DNA from: Pseudalkalibacillus sp052246725
Lineage (GTDB): Bacteria > Bacillota > Bacilli > Bacillales > Fictibacillaceae
Direction: 5' to 3' (one strand)
DNA: 64,000 nt
NCBI GenBank assembly: GCA_052246725.1
Contig: JBQQCL010000021.1
Shown: in pieces, positions 33,425 to 42,584 of the stretch
How positions within the stretch are numbered: position 1 is the stretch's first letter
Layout of the letters: every line of letters starts with the position of its first letter
Position numbers and translations under genes: made by a program
The notes under the pieces: generated by a model
The model's input: the letters and a program-made list of their open reading frames with translations, nothing else
Databases searched by the model: none
What the model was told of the DNA's origin: nothing

Positions 33425-35509
33425 ATGGCAAGAGAGTTCTCCTTGAAAGATACACGTAATATCGGGATCATGGCTCACATCGATGCCGGTAAGACGACTA
33501 CGACTGAACGTATCTTATTCTATACAGGACGTATCCACAAGATTGGTGAAACTCATGAGGGAGCTTCACAAATGGACTGGATGGAGCAGGAACAAGAGCG
33601 CGGAATCACAATCACTTCCGCTGCTACAACTGCTCAATGGAAAGACCACCGTATCAACATCATCGATACACCAGGACACGTAGACTTCACTGTTGAAGTT
33701 GAACGTTCACTACGTGTATTAGATGGAGCGGTAGCAGTTCTTGATGCTCAATCCGGAGTTGAACCGCAAACAGAAACAGTATGGCGTCAAGCGACAACAT
33801 ACCATGTACCACGTATCGTGTTCATCAACAAGATGGACAAAATCGGAGCAGATTTCCTCTACTCCCTTGGAACGCTTCGTGAACGCCTAGGTGCTAACGC
33901 ACATGCGATCCAGCTTCCAATTGGAGCAGAGGATAACTTCGAAGGAATCATCGACCTTGTAGAAATGAAGGCTTATTTCTATGAAGATGATCTAGGCACT
34001 CGTACACAAGCAGGTGAAATTCCAGAGGAGTACAAAGAACTCGCTGAAGAATATCACGGAAAGCTTGTTGAAGCAGTAGCTGAATTAGACGAAGATCTAA
34101 TGATGAAGTATTTGGAAGGTGAAGAGCTTACAGTTGAAGAACTGAAAGCTGGTATCCGTCAAGGTACTGTCAATGTTGAATTCTACCCAGTTCTTTGTGG
34201 TTCTGCCTTTAAGAACAAAGGTGTTCAACTAGTATTGGATGCTACACTTGATTACTTACCATCTCCATTAGATGTACCTCCAATCAAAGGTTTCATCCCA
34301 GAAGGTGATGAAGAGAAGGAAGTTACACGTGAAGCTGACGATAATGGGCCATTCTCTGCCTTAGCATTTAAGGTTATGACGGATCCTTACGTTGGTAAAT
34401 TAACATTCTTCCGTGTGTACTCTGGTACACTTGATTCTGGATCATACATCAAAAACTCTACGAAGGATAAGCGTGAACGTGTAGGACGTATCCTGCAAAT
34501 GCACGCAAACTCTCGTGAAGAGATTGCAACTGTTTACGCAGGGGATATCGCTGCTGCAGTTGGATTGAAGGATACATCTACTGGTGACACTCTATGTGCT
34601 GAGAATGACACGGTCATCCTTGAATCAATGGACTTCCCAGAGCCGGTTATCTCATTGTCTGTTGAGCCTAAATCTAAGGCTGACCAAGACAAGATGGCGA
34701 TCGCTCTTGCGAAATTGGCTGAAGAGGATCCAACATTCAAAACTGAAACGAACCAAGAAACTGGACAAACGATTATTTCTGGAATGGGTGAACTTCACCT
34801 TGACATCATCGTTGACCGTATGCGTCGTGAGTTTAAAGTTGAAGCGAATGTTGGGGCACCTCAAGTTGCTTACCGTGAAACAATCCGCAAAGGCGCGAAA
34901 GTTGAAGGTAAGTTCGTACGTCAATCAGGTGGTCGTGGTCAATACGGTCACGTTTGGATTGAATTCGAACCAAACGAAGAGGGTGCAGGATTCGAATTTG
35001 AGAACAAGATCGTCGGTGGGGTTGTACCACGTGAATACATTCCAGCGGTACAAAACGGAATCGAAGAAGCTATGCAAAACGGTATGATTGCAGGATACCC
35101 TGTAATTGACCTTAGAGCTAGAATCTACGACGGTTCTTATCACGATGTTGACTCAAACGAAATGGCGTTTAAGATTGCTGGTTCCATGGCATTGAAGAAC
35201 GCTAAACAATATTGTTCTCCAGTTCTTCTTGAGCCAATGATGAAGGTTGAAGTTGTTGTCCCTGAAGAATACATGGGAGATATCATGGGAGATGTAACAT
35301 CTCGCCGTGGTAGAGTTGAAGGTATGGAAGCTCGCGGTAACGCTCAAGTTATCCGTGCAATGGTACCTCTATCTGAAATGTTCGGTTATGCGACTACACT
35401 ACGTTCTAGAACGCAAGGTCGCGGAACTTACACGATGCACTTTGAAAAGTACGAAGAAGTACCAAAGTCCATTTCAGAAGAAATCATCAAAAAAGTAAGC
35501 GGTCAATAA
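33425..35509 (+). CDS. fusA: Elongation factor G
   Basis: A 694-residue translocase GTPase. G-motifs are AHIDAGKTTTTE (G1), RGITITSAATT (G2), DTPGHVDFT (G3) and NKMDK (G4). They are followed by domains II-V, including the family stretch GRGQYGHVWIEFEP. Length is normal for Bacilli. RBS AAGGAAGGAG. It lies 53 bp after rpsG in the str operon. Confidence 0.98.
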   Translation: MAREFSLKDTRNIGIMAHIDAGKTTTTERILFYTGRIHKIGETHEGASQMDWMEQEQERGITITSAATTAQWKDHRINIIDTPGHVDFTVEVERSLRVLDGAVAVLDAQSGVEPQTETVWRQATTYHVPRIVFINKMDKIGADFLYSLGTLRERLGANAHAIQLPIGAEDNFEGIIDLVEMKAYFYEDDLGTRTQAGEIPEEYKELAEEYHGKLVEAVAELDEDLMMKYLEGEELTVEELKAGIRQGTVNVEFYPVLCGSAFKNKGVQLVLDATLDYLPSPLDVPPIKGFIPEGDEEKEVTREADDNGPFSALAFKVMTDPYVGKLTFFRVYSGTLDSGSYIKNSTKDKRERVGRILQMHANSREEIATVYAGDIAAAVGLKDTSTGDTLCAENDTVILESMDFPEPVISLSVEPKSKADQDKMAIALAKLAEEDPTFKTETNQETGQTIISGMGELHLDIIVDRMRREFKVEANVGAPQVAYRETIRKGAKVEGKFVRQSGGRGQYGHVWIEFEPNEEGAGFEFENKIVGGVVPREYIPAVQNGIEEAMQNGMIAGYPVIDLRARIYDGSYHDVDSNEMAFKIAGSMALKNAKQYCSPVLLEPMMKVEVVVPEEYMGDIMGDVTSRRGRVEGMEARGNAQVIRAMVPLSEMFGYATTLRSRTQGRGTYTMHFEKYEEVPKSISEEIIKKVSGQ

Positions 35510-35545
35510 TCGTTTGCGACTTGTACAAGAAAGTACATTTATTGT

Positions 35546-35582
35546 AAGCTAAGATAGGTGAAGTAATATTCGCCTATCTTAC
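35546..35582 (+). other. Stem-loop between fusA and tuf
   Basis: AAGATAGGTG (35551-35560) pairs with CGCCTATCTT (35571-35580), and the stem extends to GTAAG/CTTAC. No T-run follows, so it is probably a processing or stability structure that lets tuf be expressed above fusA. Confidence 0.6.
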
Positions 35583-35628
35583 AAATAAAAAAACAACTAT
35601 TTTTTATATTTAAAGGAGGAACATACTC

Positions 35629-36819
35629 ATGGGTAAAGAAAAATTTGATCGTTCCAAAGACCACGTTAACATTGGTACAATTGGACACGTTGACCATGGT
35701 AAAACTACACTAACTGCAGCAATCACTACAGTACTTCACAAGAAGTCTGGTAAAGGTGAAGCTCGTGCATACGACCAAATCGATGGTGCTCCAGAAGAGC
35801 GTGAGCGTGGAATCACAATCGCTACTGCACACGTTGAGTACGAAACTGACAACCGTCACTATGCTCACGTTGACTGCCCAGGACACGCAGACTACGTTAA
35901 GAACATGATCACTGGTGCTGCACAAATGGACGGCGGAATCCTTGTTGTTTCTGCTGCTGACGGCCCAATGCCACAAACTCGTGAGCACATTCTACTTTCT
36001 CGTCAAGTAGGTGTACCTTACCTTGTTGTATTCATGAACAAGTGTGACATGGTAGACGACGAAGAACTACTTGAATTAGTAGAAATGGAAGTACGTGACC
36101 TACTTACTGAATACGACTTCCCTGGTGACGATGTACCAGTAATCAAAGGTTCTGCTCTTAAAGCTCTTGAAGGAGACGCTGAGTGGGAAGAGAAAATCTT
36201 CGAACTTATGGCAGCAGTTGATGAGTACATCCCAACTCCAGAACGTGACCACGACAAGCCATTCATGATGCCTGTTGAGGACGTATTCTCAATCACTGGT
36301 CGTGGAACAGTTGCTACTGGACGTGTTGAGCGTGGTAAAGTTAAAGTTGGAGACGAAATCGAAATCCTTGGTTTAACTGAAGAGCCGAAGAAAACTACCG
36401 TTACAGGTGTAGAAATGTTCCGTAAGCTTCTTGACTATGCTGAAGCTGGTGACAACATCGGTGCACTACTTCGTGGTGTTTCCCGTGACGACATCGAGCG
36501 TGGACAAGTTCTTGTTCAACCTGGAACTGTTAAAGCTCACACTAAGTTCAAAGCTGAAGTTTATGTTCTATCTAAAGAAGAAGGTGGACGTCACACTCCA
36601 TTCTTCGCTAACTACCGTCCACAGTTCTACTTCCGTACTACGGACGTAACTGGAACAATCGCTCTTCCAGAAGGAACTGAAATGGTAATGCCTGGAGACA
36701 ACATCGAAATGACAGTTGAACTAATCGCGCCAATCGCGATCGAAGACGGCACAAAGTTCTCTATCCGTGAGGGTGGACGTACTGTAGGTGCTGGAGTAGT
36801 ATCAACTATCGTTGAATAA
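35629..36819 (+). CDS. tuf: Elongation factor Tu
   Basis: A 396-residue aminoacyl-tRNA carrier GTPase. Motifs are GHVDHGKT, RGITIATAHVEYET, DCPGHADYVKN and NKCDMVDD. Domains II and III follow, with FRKLLDYAEAGDN and YRPQFYFRTTDVTG. Codon use is very strongly biased, as expected for the most abundant protein. RBS AAAGGAGGA. It is terminated at 36837. Confidence 0.99.
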   Translation: MGKEKFDRSKDHVNIGTIGHVDHGKTTLTAAITTVLHKKSGKGEARAYDQIDGAPEERERGITIATAHVEYETDNRHYAHVDCPGHADYVKNMITGAAQMDGGILVVSAADGPMPQTREHILLSRQVGVPYLVVFMNKCDMVDDEELLELVEMEVRDLLTEYDFPGDDVPVIKGSALKALEGDAEWEEKIFELMAAVDEYIPTPERDHDKPFMMPVEDVFSITGRGTVATGRVERGKVKVGDEIEILGLTEEPKKTTVTGVEMFRKLLDYAEAGDNIGALLRGVSRDDIERGQVLVQPGTVKAHTKFKAEVYVLSKEEGGRHTPFFANYRPQFYFRTTDVTGTIALPEGTEMVMPGDNIEMTVELIAPIAIEDGTKFSIREGGRTVGAGVVSTIVE

Positions 36820-36836
36820 TCGATAAGTTAAGATTC

Positions 36837-36868
36837 AAAGCACTCCGTATTATGCGGGGTGCTTTTTC
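36837..36868 (+). terminator. Intrinsic terminator after tuf
   Basis: AAAGCACTCCG pairs with CGGGGTGCTTT (one mismatch-type G-T), then a T-run. It ends the str operon. Confidence 0.88.
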
Positions 36869-36872
36869 TTGC

Positions 36873-37090
36873 GTTGTAGAGGAAATTCGCAAGTTGTAGA
36901 GATAATTTCTGAGTTGTAGAGATAATTTTAAATTTGCGGCGTTTCACTATGAAGTTGTAGAGATAAATGAACAACGTAATACCATATCACTGATTCATGT
37001 CTAAAAATCAGGACATAAGTCTAAAAACTGATCCTCTATGTCTAAAAAATTCTCAAAGAAGTCTAAAACGTTCCGAATAAGTCTAAAAAC
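36873..37090 (+). repeat. Two helically phased motif arrays in the tuf-rpsJ gap
   Basis: GTTGTAGAG-type motifs start at 36873, 36893, 36913 and 36954 (20, 20 and 41 bp apart). GTCTAAAA motifs start at 36999, 37019, 37040, 37061 and 37081 (20, 21, 21 and 20 bp apart). The second array places A-tracts two helical turns apart. The arrays lie 170-380 bp upstream of the S10 promoters in a 668-bp gap. The rest of the gap (37091-37256) shows nothing I recognise. Confidence 0.85.
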
Positions 37091-37256
37091 ACCATAATTC
37101 CAAAATAGAAGACTGACGATCATCAGTCCTGTATTGAAACGGTTTGATTTCCTGACTCAGAAAAGCCCACCGCCAATTTTTATTCCGTAATAATTCATCT
37201 AAGGACATCAAATAAAAATCCGTTCCCAACAAATTTCGATTCTATTCAAAAATTCC

Positions 37257-37285
37257 TTGCAAATCATAGGAAGAACCATTATAAT
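37257..37285 (+). promoter_or_regulatory. SigA promoter P1 of the S10 operon
   Basis: TTGCAA (37257-37262), 17-base spacer, TATAAT (37280-37285). Confidence 0.82.
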
Positions 37286-37325
37286 AGTTCAAGTGTGGCT
37301 GAATACTTACTTACACTAAAGTTGC

Positions 37326-37354
37326 TTGCAAAACCCTTGTGACTCTAGTATAAT
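37326..37354 (+). promoter_or_regulatory. SigA promoter P2 of the S10 operon
   Basis: TTGCAA (37326-37331), 17-base spacer, TATAAT (37349-37354). It has the same hexamers as P1, 69 bp downstream. The leader behind it (37361-37487) holds GGTTGCGGACACACCCGGCC, a conserved-looking segment of Bacillus S10 leaders that may regulate the operon; I cannot assign a mechanism. Confidence 0.85.
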
Positions 37355-37487
37355 CTGTAATGTTGGCCATCATTTTGCGATGAAGTAGAAGGTTGCGGAC
37401 ACACCCGGCCCCTTTGCCATGGCGGGAACGTTCGGTAAATTTCTACTGAGAATTGTCTATATTAATGGACGAGAAGGAGGGGAAATA

Positions 37488-37796
37488 ATGGCAAAGCAAA
37501 AGATTCGTATTCGTTTAAAGGCTTATGATCACCGTATCTTAGATCAATCTGGTGAAAAGATCGTTGAAACTGCTAAGAGATCTGGTGCGAAGGTATCGGG
37601 ACCAATCCCACTACCAACTGAAAAGTCTGTATACACTATCTTGCGTGCGGTTCACAAGTACAAAGATTCTCGTGAACAGTTTGAAATGCGCACACATAAG
37701 CGTTTGATCGACATTATCGAGCCAACGCCACAAACGGTCGATTCACTCATGCGTTTGGATCTACCATCTGGCGTAGACATCGAAATCAAGCTATAA
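37488..37796 (+). CDS. rpsJ: 30S ribosomal protein S10 (NusE)
   Basis: A 102-residue 30S head protein that also works as NusE in antitermination with NusB and NusG. It begins MAKQKIRIRLKAYDHRILDQ. The ATG at 37488 is eight bases after AAGGAGGGG; an upstream ATG at 37419 in the leader is not conserved. It is the first gene of the long S10-spc-alpha cluster that runs to rplQ. Confidence 0.98.
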   Translation: MAKQKIRIRLKAYDHRILDQSGEKIVETAKRSGAKVSGPIPLPTEKSVYTILRAVHKYKDSREQFEMRTHKRLIDIIEPTPQTVDSLMRLDLPSGVDIEIKL

Positions 37797-37835
37797 AAAA
37801 CAAAAATCATAAGGATATATTAGGAGGTGTGACGA

Positions 37836-38474
37836 ATGACCAAAGGAATCTTAGGTAAGAAGATCGGTATGACTCAAATTTTTGCAGAAAACGGTGAGGT
37901 AATTCCTGTAACTGTTGTCGAAGCTGCTCCGAACGTTGTTCTACAAAAGAAGACAGCTGAAAACGACGGCTACGAGGCAATCCAAATCGGTTATGCTGAC
38001 AAGAAAGAATCTCGTACTAACAAACCTGCAAAGGGCCATGCTGAAAAAGCAAACACAAACCCTAAGCGCTACGTTAAAGAGGTTCGCAATGTTGAGCTAG
38101 CGGACTATGAAGTTGGTCAGGAAGTCAAAGTAGATATTTTCCAGGAAGGCGATAAAGTTGACGTCACTGGAACATCAAAAGGTAAAGGATTCCAAGGTGC
38201 GATCAAGCGCCACGGACAATCACGCGGACCAATGACTCACGGTTCACGTTACCACCGTCGCCCTGGTTCAATGGGTGCTGTTGACCCTATGCACGTATTC
38301 AAAGGAAAGAAACTTCCTGGACGCATGGGTGGAAACACAGTTACAGTACAGAACCTTGAAATTGCTAGAGTTGACGCAGCGCGCAACCTACTATTGATTA
38401 AAGGTAACGTACCTGGTGCGAAAAAGAGCTACGTTACAGTAGAATCTGCAGTCAAGGCTAAAGAAGCTAAGTAA
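37836..38474 (+). CDS. rplC: 50S ribosomal protein L3
   Basis: A 212-residue early-assembly 23S-binding protein near the peptidyl transferase centre. Characteristic stretches are GKKIGMTQIFAENGEVIPVT and GKGFQGAIKRHGQSRGPMTH. RBS TAGGAGGTG. It starts 39 bp after rpsJ. Confidence 0.98.
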   Translation: MTKGILGKKIGMTQIFAENGEVIPVTVVEAAPNVVLQKKTAENDGYEAIQIGYADKKESRTNKPAKGHAEKANTNPKRYVKEVRNVELADYEVGQEVKVDIFQEGDKVDVTGTSKGKGFQGAIKRHGQSRGPMTHGSRYHRRPGSMGAVDPMHVFKGKKLPGRMGGNTVTVQNLEIARVDAARNLLLIKGNVPGAKKSYVTVESAVKAKEAK

Positions 38475-38491
38475 GAAAGGAGGATACACCG

Positions 38492-39115
38492 GTGCCAAAA
38501 GTAACGCTTTATAACCAATCCGGTTCTGAAATCGGAGATATCGAATTAAATGACAATATATTTGGAATTGAACCAAATGAAAACGTACTTTTTGATGCGG
38601 TTGTCATGCAACAAGCATCAACTCGTCAAGGGACTCACGCTGTGAAAAACCGTTCTGCGGTAAGAGGCGGAGGCCGTAAACCTTGGCGTCAAAAAGGTAC
38701 AGGACGTGCTCGTCAAGGATCCATTCGTTCTCCACAATGGGTAGGCGGTGGAGTCGTATTCGGACCGACACCAAGAAGCTACAGCTACAAACTTCCTAAA
38801 AAAGTGCGTCGCTTAGCAATCAAATCTGCGCTTTCTTCTAAAGTGCAAGATAACAATGTGGTCGTATTAGATGAGCTTAAGTTCGAAGCACCAAAGACAA
38901 AAGAGATGGCTGCTTTATTAGCAAACTTCTCTTCAGAAGCAAAAGCACTTGTCGTTACTGGTGATTATAACGAATTTGCAGCTTTATCCGCTCGTAATCT
39001 CCCTGGAGTTACAATCGTGACTGCTGACGGAGTGAATGTGTTGGATGTGCTGAACCACGATAAATTATTCATGACGAAAGATGCTGTAGAAAAGGTAGAG
39101 GAGGTGCTCGCATAA
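38492..39115 (+). CDS. rplD: 50S ribosomal protein L4
   Basis: A 207-residue protein lining the exit tunnel. The globular domain is interrupted by the tunnel loop containing GGGRKPWRQKGTGRARQGS. The start is GTG (38492) after AAAGGAGGATA. Its stop codon overlaps the first base of rplW, so the two are coupled. Confidence 0.97.
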   Translation: MPKVTLYNQSGSEIGDIELNDNIFGIEPNENVLFDAVVMQQASTRQGTHAVKNRSAVRGGGRKPWRQKGTGRARQGSIRSPQWVGGGVVFGPTPRSYSYKLPKKVRRLAIKSALSSKVQDNNVVVLDELKFEAPKTKEMAALLANFSSEAKALVVTGDYNEFAALSARNLPGVTIVTADGVNVLDVLNHDKLFMTKDAVEKVEEVLA

Positions 39116-39405
39116 TGGCAGACGCACGTGAAATCATTAAGCGCCCCGTTATCACTGAACGTACTACAGAAATCATGGGTGATGGTAAATACACGTTCGA
39201 GGTAGACCCTCGTGCTAACAAAACTCAGATTAAAGACGCGGTAGAAGAAATTTTCGGTGTTAAAGTCGAAAATGTAAACACACAAAATTACAAAGGAAAG
39301 AAGAAACGCGTAGGTCGTTACTTCGGATACACTGCTAAACGCAAAAAAGCGATTGTACAGTTGACATCTGATAGTAAAGAACTCGATTTCTTCGAAGGAG
39401 TATAA
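39115..39405 (+). CDS. rplW: 50S ribosomal protein L23
   Basis: A 96-residue exit-tunnel rim protein that docks trigger factor and SRP. Conserved stretches are IIKRPVITERTT and the loop NYKGKKKRVGRYFGYTAKRK. It overlaps rplD by one base. Confidence 0.97.
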   Translation: MADAREIIKRPVITERTTEIMGDGKYTFEVDPRANKTQIKDAVEEIFGVKVENVNTQNYKGKKKRVGRYFGYTAKRKKAIVQLTSDSKELDFFEGV

Positions 39406-39431
39406 ACCTACTCGTAAAGGAGGGACCGTAA

Positions 39432-40262
39432 ATGGCTATCAAAAAGTATAAACCAACATCAAATGGTCGTCGTCATATGACGTCATCTGATTTTAGTGAA
39501 ATTACAACAGATCAGCCCGAAAAGTCGTTGTTAGCGCCATTAAGCAAAAAAGCTGGACGTAACAACCACGGGCGTATTACTACACGTCACCAAGGTGGAG
39601 GCCACAAGCGTAAGTATCGTATCATCGATTTCAAACGCGACAAAGATGGAATACCAGGACGCGTTGCTACGATCGAATATGATCCGAACCGTTCTGCAAA
39701 CATCGCGCTTATCCACTATGCTGATGGTGAAAAGCGTTATATCCTTGCTGCGAAAGGTATGCAAGTTGGACAGGAAGTTATGTCAGGTCCAGACGCGGAC
39801 ATTAAGACTGGAAACGCATTGGCTCTTAAAGATATCCCGGTTGGTACTACCATCCACAATATCGAAATGAAGCCTGGTCGTGGAGGTCAGCTCGTTCGTT
39901 CTGCTGGAGCAGAAGCACAACTACTAGGTAAGGAAGAGCGTTATGCACTTGTACGTCTTCGTTCTGGTGAAACTCGCCGTATCCTATTGACTTGCCGTGC
40001 GACAATCGGTCAAGTAGGAAACCTAGAGCATGAATTGATCAATATCGGTAAAGCAGGTCGTTCTCGTTGGATGGGTAAACGCCCAACTGTACGTGGATCT
40101 GTAATGAACCCTAACGATCACCCACACGGTGGTGGTGAAGGACGTGCGCCAATCGGACGTAAATCACCAATGTCTCCATGGGGCAAACCTACACTTGGAT
40201 ACAAGACTCGTCAGAAAAACAAGCCAAGTGACAAATATATCGTACGTCGTCGTAAAAAATAA
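39432..40262 (+). CDS. rplB: 50S ribosomal protein L2
   Basis: A 276-residue protein essential for subunit joining and peptidyl transfer. It has GRNNHGRITTRHQGGGHKRK near the N-terminus and the C-terminal signature VRGSVMNPNDHPHGGGEGRA containing the critical histidine. RBS AAAGGAGGG. Confidence 0.98.
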   Translation: MAIKKYKPTSNGRRHMTSSDFSEITTDQPEKSLLAPLSKKAGRNNHGRITTRHQGGGHKRKYRIIDFKRDKDGIPGRVATIEYDPNRSANIALIHYADGEKRYILAAKGMQVGQEVMSGPDADIKTGNALALKDIPVGTTIHNIEMKPGRGGQLVRSAGAEAQLLGKEERYALVRLRSGETRRILLTCRATIGQVGNLEHELINIGKAGRSRWMGKRPTVRGSVMNPNDHPHGGGEGRAPIGRKSPMSPWGKPTLGYKTRQKNKPSDKYIVRRRKK

Positions 40263-40319
40263 CGGGATTGAACTACGGTTCAAGCGAACCGTAGCGCAAT
40301 CGCGAAGGGAGGTACAAAC

Positions 40320-40598
40320 ATGGGTCGTAGTTTGAAAAAGGGACCTTTCGTAGATGATCACTTAATGAAAAAGGTAGAATCACTTAACGAAACAAACGAG
40401 AAGAAGGTTATCAAGTCTTGGTCTCGTCGCTCTACTATTTTTCCGGATTTCATCGGACACACAATTGCCGTTTATGACGGACGTAAGCATGTGCCGGTAT
40501 ATGTGACTGAAGACATGGTCGGACACAAGCTAGGTGAATTTGCACCTACACGCACATATAAAGGCCACGCAGCTGATGATAAGAAAACAAGACGTTAA
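40320..40598 (+). CDS. rpsS: 30S ribosomal protein S19
   Basis: A 92-residue protein of the 30S head. It begins MGRSLKKGPFVDDHLMKKV and has the conserved HKLGEFAPTRTYKGH. RBS GGGAGG. The 57-bp gap before it contains a GAACTACGGTTC/GAACCGTAG hairpin (about 40269-40293). Confidence 0.98.
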   Translation: MGRSLKKGPFVDDHLMKKVESLNETNEKKVIKSWSRRSTIFPDFIGHTIAVYDGRKHVPVYVTEDMVGHKLGEFAPTRTYKGHAADDKKTRR

Positions 40599-40618
40599 CA
40601 AGAGAGGAGGTACTCCGA

Positions 40619-40960
40619 ATGGAAGCTAAAGCTGTTGCAAAACAGATTCGAATTGCTCCTCGTAAAGCTCGCCTAGTCGTCGATCTCATTCGAGGAAAGG
40701 AAGTTGGAGAAGCGATTGCGATTTTGCGTCACACGCCAAAAGCAGCGTCTCCAATTGTAGAAAAGGTATTGAATTCTGCAATCGCAAACGCAGAACACAA
40801 CTATGAATTGGAACCAAACAACTTGGTAATCAAAACTGCATTTGTTGATGAAGGTGTAACATTGAAACGATTCCGCCCACGTGCTATGGGTCGTGCAAGC
40901 CGCATCAATAAGCGCACAAGTCACATTACGATCGTAGTTTCAGAAAAGAAGGAGGGATAA
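40619..40960 (+). CDS. rplV: 50S ribosomal protein L22
   Basis: A 113-residue tunnel protein whose beta-hairpin loop (about residues 75-100, ending RPRAMGRASRINKRTSH) reaches the constriction where macrolides act. The loop looks intact. It starts 20 bp after rpsS and ends 3 bp before rpsC. Confidence 0.97.
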   Translation: MEAKAVAKQIRIAPRKARLVVDLIRGKEVGEAIAILRHTPKAASPIVEKVLNSAIANAEHNYELEPNNLVIKTAFVDEGVTLKRFRPRAMGRASRINKRTSHITIVVSEKKEG

Positions 40961-40963
40961 ATC

Positions 40964-41623
40964 GTGGGTCAAAAAGTAAATCCAGTAGGACTTCGTGTAG
41001 GCGTCATTCGTGACTGGGAATCAAAGTGGTACGCTGATAAAGATTACGCGGATCTACTACATGAAGACATCAAAATTCGTGAATACATTGAAAATCGTTT
41101 GAAAGATGCTGCTGTAGCAACGGTTGAAATCGAGCGTGCAGCAAACCGTGTAAACATCACAATCAAAACTGCTAAGCCTGGTATGGTCATCGGTAAAGGT
41201 GGATCTGAAGTAGAAGCACTTCGTAAATCCCTTAACGAACTTACAGGTAAAAGAGTTCATGTAAATATCTTTGAAATCAAGCAAGCAGATCTTAATTCCA
41301 AGCTCGTTGCAGAAAACATTGCGCGTCAGCTTGAAAATCGTATTTCGTTCCGTCGTGCTATGAAGCAAACAATCCAACGTGCGATGCGTGCAGGTGCGAA
41401 AGGAATAAAAACGGAAGTATCAGGTCGTCTTGGTGGCGCTGATATCGCTCGTTCTGAATCCTACAGTGAAGGAACTGTTCCGCTTCACACTCTTCGTGCA
41501 GACATCGATTATGGAACTGCCGAAGCAGACACAACTTACGGTAAGTTAGGCATAAAAGTCTGGATCTATCGTGGTGAAGTCCTTCCAACGAAAGGAACGA
41601 AACAAGAGGAAGGAGGAAAATAA
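40964..41623 (+). CDS. rpsC: 30S ribosomal protein S3
   Basis: A 219-residue mRNA-entry protein. It has an N-terminal KH domain with VIGKGGSEVEALRKSLNELT and a C-terminal domain with GRLGGADIARSESYSEGTVP. The start is GTG (40964), after AAGGAGGGA. Confidence 0.97.
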   Translation: MGQKVNPVGLRVGVIRDWESKWYADKDYADLLHEDIKIREYIENRLKDAAVATVEIERAANRVNITIKTAKPGMVIGKGGSEVEALRKSLNELTGKRVHVNIFEIKQADLNSKLVAENIARQLENRISFRRAMKQTIQRAMRAGAKGIKTEVSGRLGGADIARSESYSEGTVPLHTLRADIDYGTAEADTTYGKLGIKVWIYRGEVLPTKGTKQEEGGK

Positions 41624-41625
41624 TT

Positions 41626-42060
41626 ATGTTGATGCCAAAACGTGTTAAATATCGTAGAGAACACCGTGGTAAAATGCGTGGACGCGCTAAAGGCGGCCAA
41701 GAAATCGCATTTGGTGAGTACGGTCTACAAGCAGTTGAATCGTCTTGGATCACTAACCGCCAGATCGAAGCAGCTCGTATCGCGATGACGCGTTACATGA
41801 AGCGTGGCGGTAAAGTATGGATTAAAATTTTCCCTTCTAAGCCTTACACAGCTAAGCCTCTAGAAGTACGTATGGGTTCCGGTAAAGGGGCGCCTGAAGG
41901 ATGGGTTGCAGTCGTAAAGCCTGGGAAAATCATGTTTGAAATAGCTGGAGTATCAGAAGAAGTAGCTCGCGAAGCACTTCGTCTTGCATCTCACAAGCTG
42001 CCAATCAAAACGAAATTTGTAAAACGCGAAGAAGTGGGTGGTGACACAAATGAAAGCTAA
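41626..42060 (+). CDS. rplP: 50S ribosomal protein L16
   Basis: A 144-residue protein placing tRNA in the A and P sites. It begins MLMPKRVKYRREHRGKMRG and contains MGSGKGAPEGWVAVVKPG. It lies two bases after rpsC and overlaps rpmC by 11 bases. Confidence 0.97.
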   Translation: MLMPKRVKYRREHRGKMRGRAKGGQEIAFGEYGLQAVESSWITNRQIEAARIAMTRYMKRGGKVWIKIFPSKPYTAKPLEVRMGSGKGAPEGWVAVVKPGKIMFEIAGVSEEVAREALRLASHKLPIKTKFVKREEVGGDTNES

Positions 42061-42253
42061 TGATTTCCGTAACTTAACCACTGCAGAAATCGAACAGAAT
42101 GTTAAAACTCTTAAAGAAGAGCTATTCAACCTTCGCTTTCAATTAGCAACTGGTCAATTAGAGAACCCTGCCCGCATTCGTGAGGTCCGTAAAGCCATTG
42201 CACGTGCAAAAACTGTTTTGCGCGAACGTGAGCTCGGAATTACGAACGCCTAA
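42050..42253 (+). CDS. rpmC: 50S ribosomal protein L29
   Basis: A 67-residue helical hairpin protein at the exit tunnel. It carries LKEELFNLRFQLATGQLENP, the family signature. The ATG at 42050 lies inside the rplP 3' end. An in-frame ATG-less extension to GTG 42038 is unlikely because homologues begin MKANDFR. Confidence 0.96.
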   Translation: MKANDFRNLTTAEIEQNVKTLKEELFNLRFQLATGQLENPARIREVRKAIARAKTVLRERELGITNA

Positions 42254-42274
42254 ATTGAAGGGAGGACTTAAAAA

Positions 42275-42538
42275 ATGAGCGATCGCAATCAACGCAAAGT
42301 ATATGTAGGTCGTGTCGTTTCCGACAAAATGGAAAAGACAATCACTGTACTTGTTGAAACTTATAAAAATGATAAATTGTACGGTAAGCGTGTAAAGTAC
42401 TCTAAAAAGTTAAAAGCACATGATGAAAACAACACTGCTAAAATGGGTGACATTGTTAAAATCATGGAAACTCGCCCGTTATCAAAAGATAAGCGCTTCC
42501 GTCTAGTTGAAGTGGTAGAAGAATCAATCATCATCTAA
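42275..42538 (+). CDS. rpsQ: 30S ribosomal protein S17
   Basis: An 87-residue OB-fold primary 16S-binding protein, with RKVYVGRVVSDKMEKTITVL and the C-terminal TRPLSKDKRFRLVEVVE. RBS AAGGGAGGA. Confidence 0.98.
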   Translation: MSDRNQRKVYVGRVVSDKMEKTITVLVETYKNDKLYGKRVKYSKKLKAHDENNTAKMGDIVKIMETRPLSKDKRFRLVEVVEESIII

Positions 42539-42584
42539 ATAAAGTTCGGATCGATATCTTCAGTCCGAAAGGAGGTACACGTAA

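Noticed and set aside
35629..36819. Horizontal transfer of tuf because of its unusual codon bias
   Set aside because: Extreme codon bias is normal for EF-Tu and the sequence is colinear with Bacillus tuf.
36873..37090. CRISPR array
   Set aside because: Motifs are only 8-13 bp with 8-12 bp between them, far too short for repeats and spacers, and no cas genes are near.
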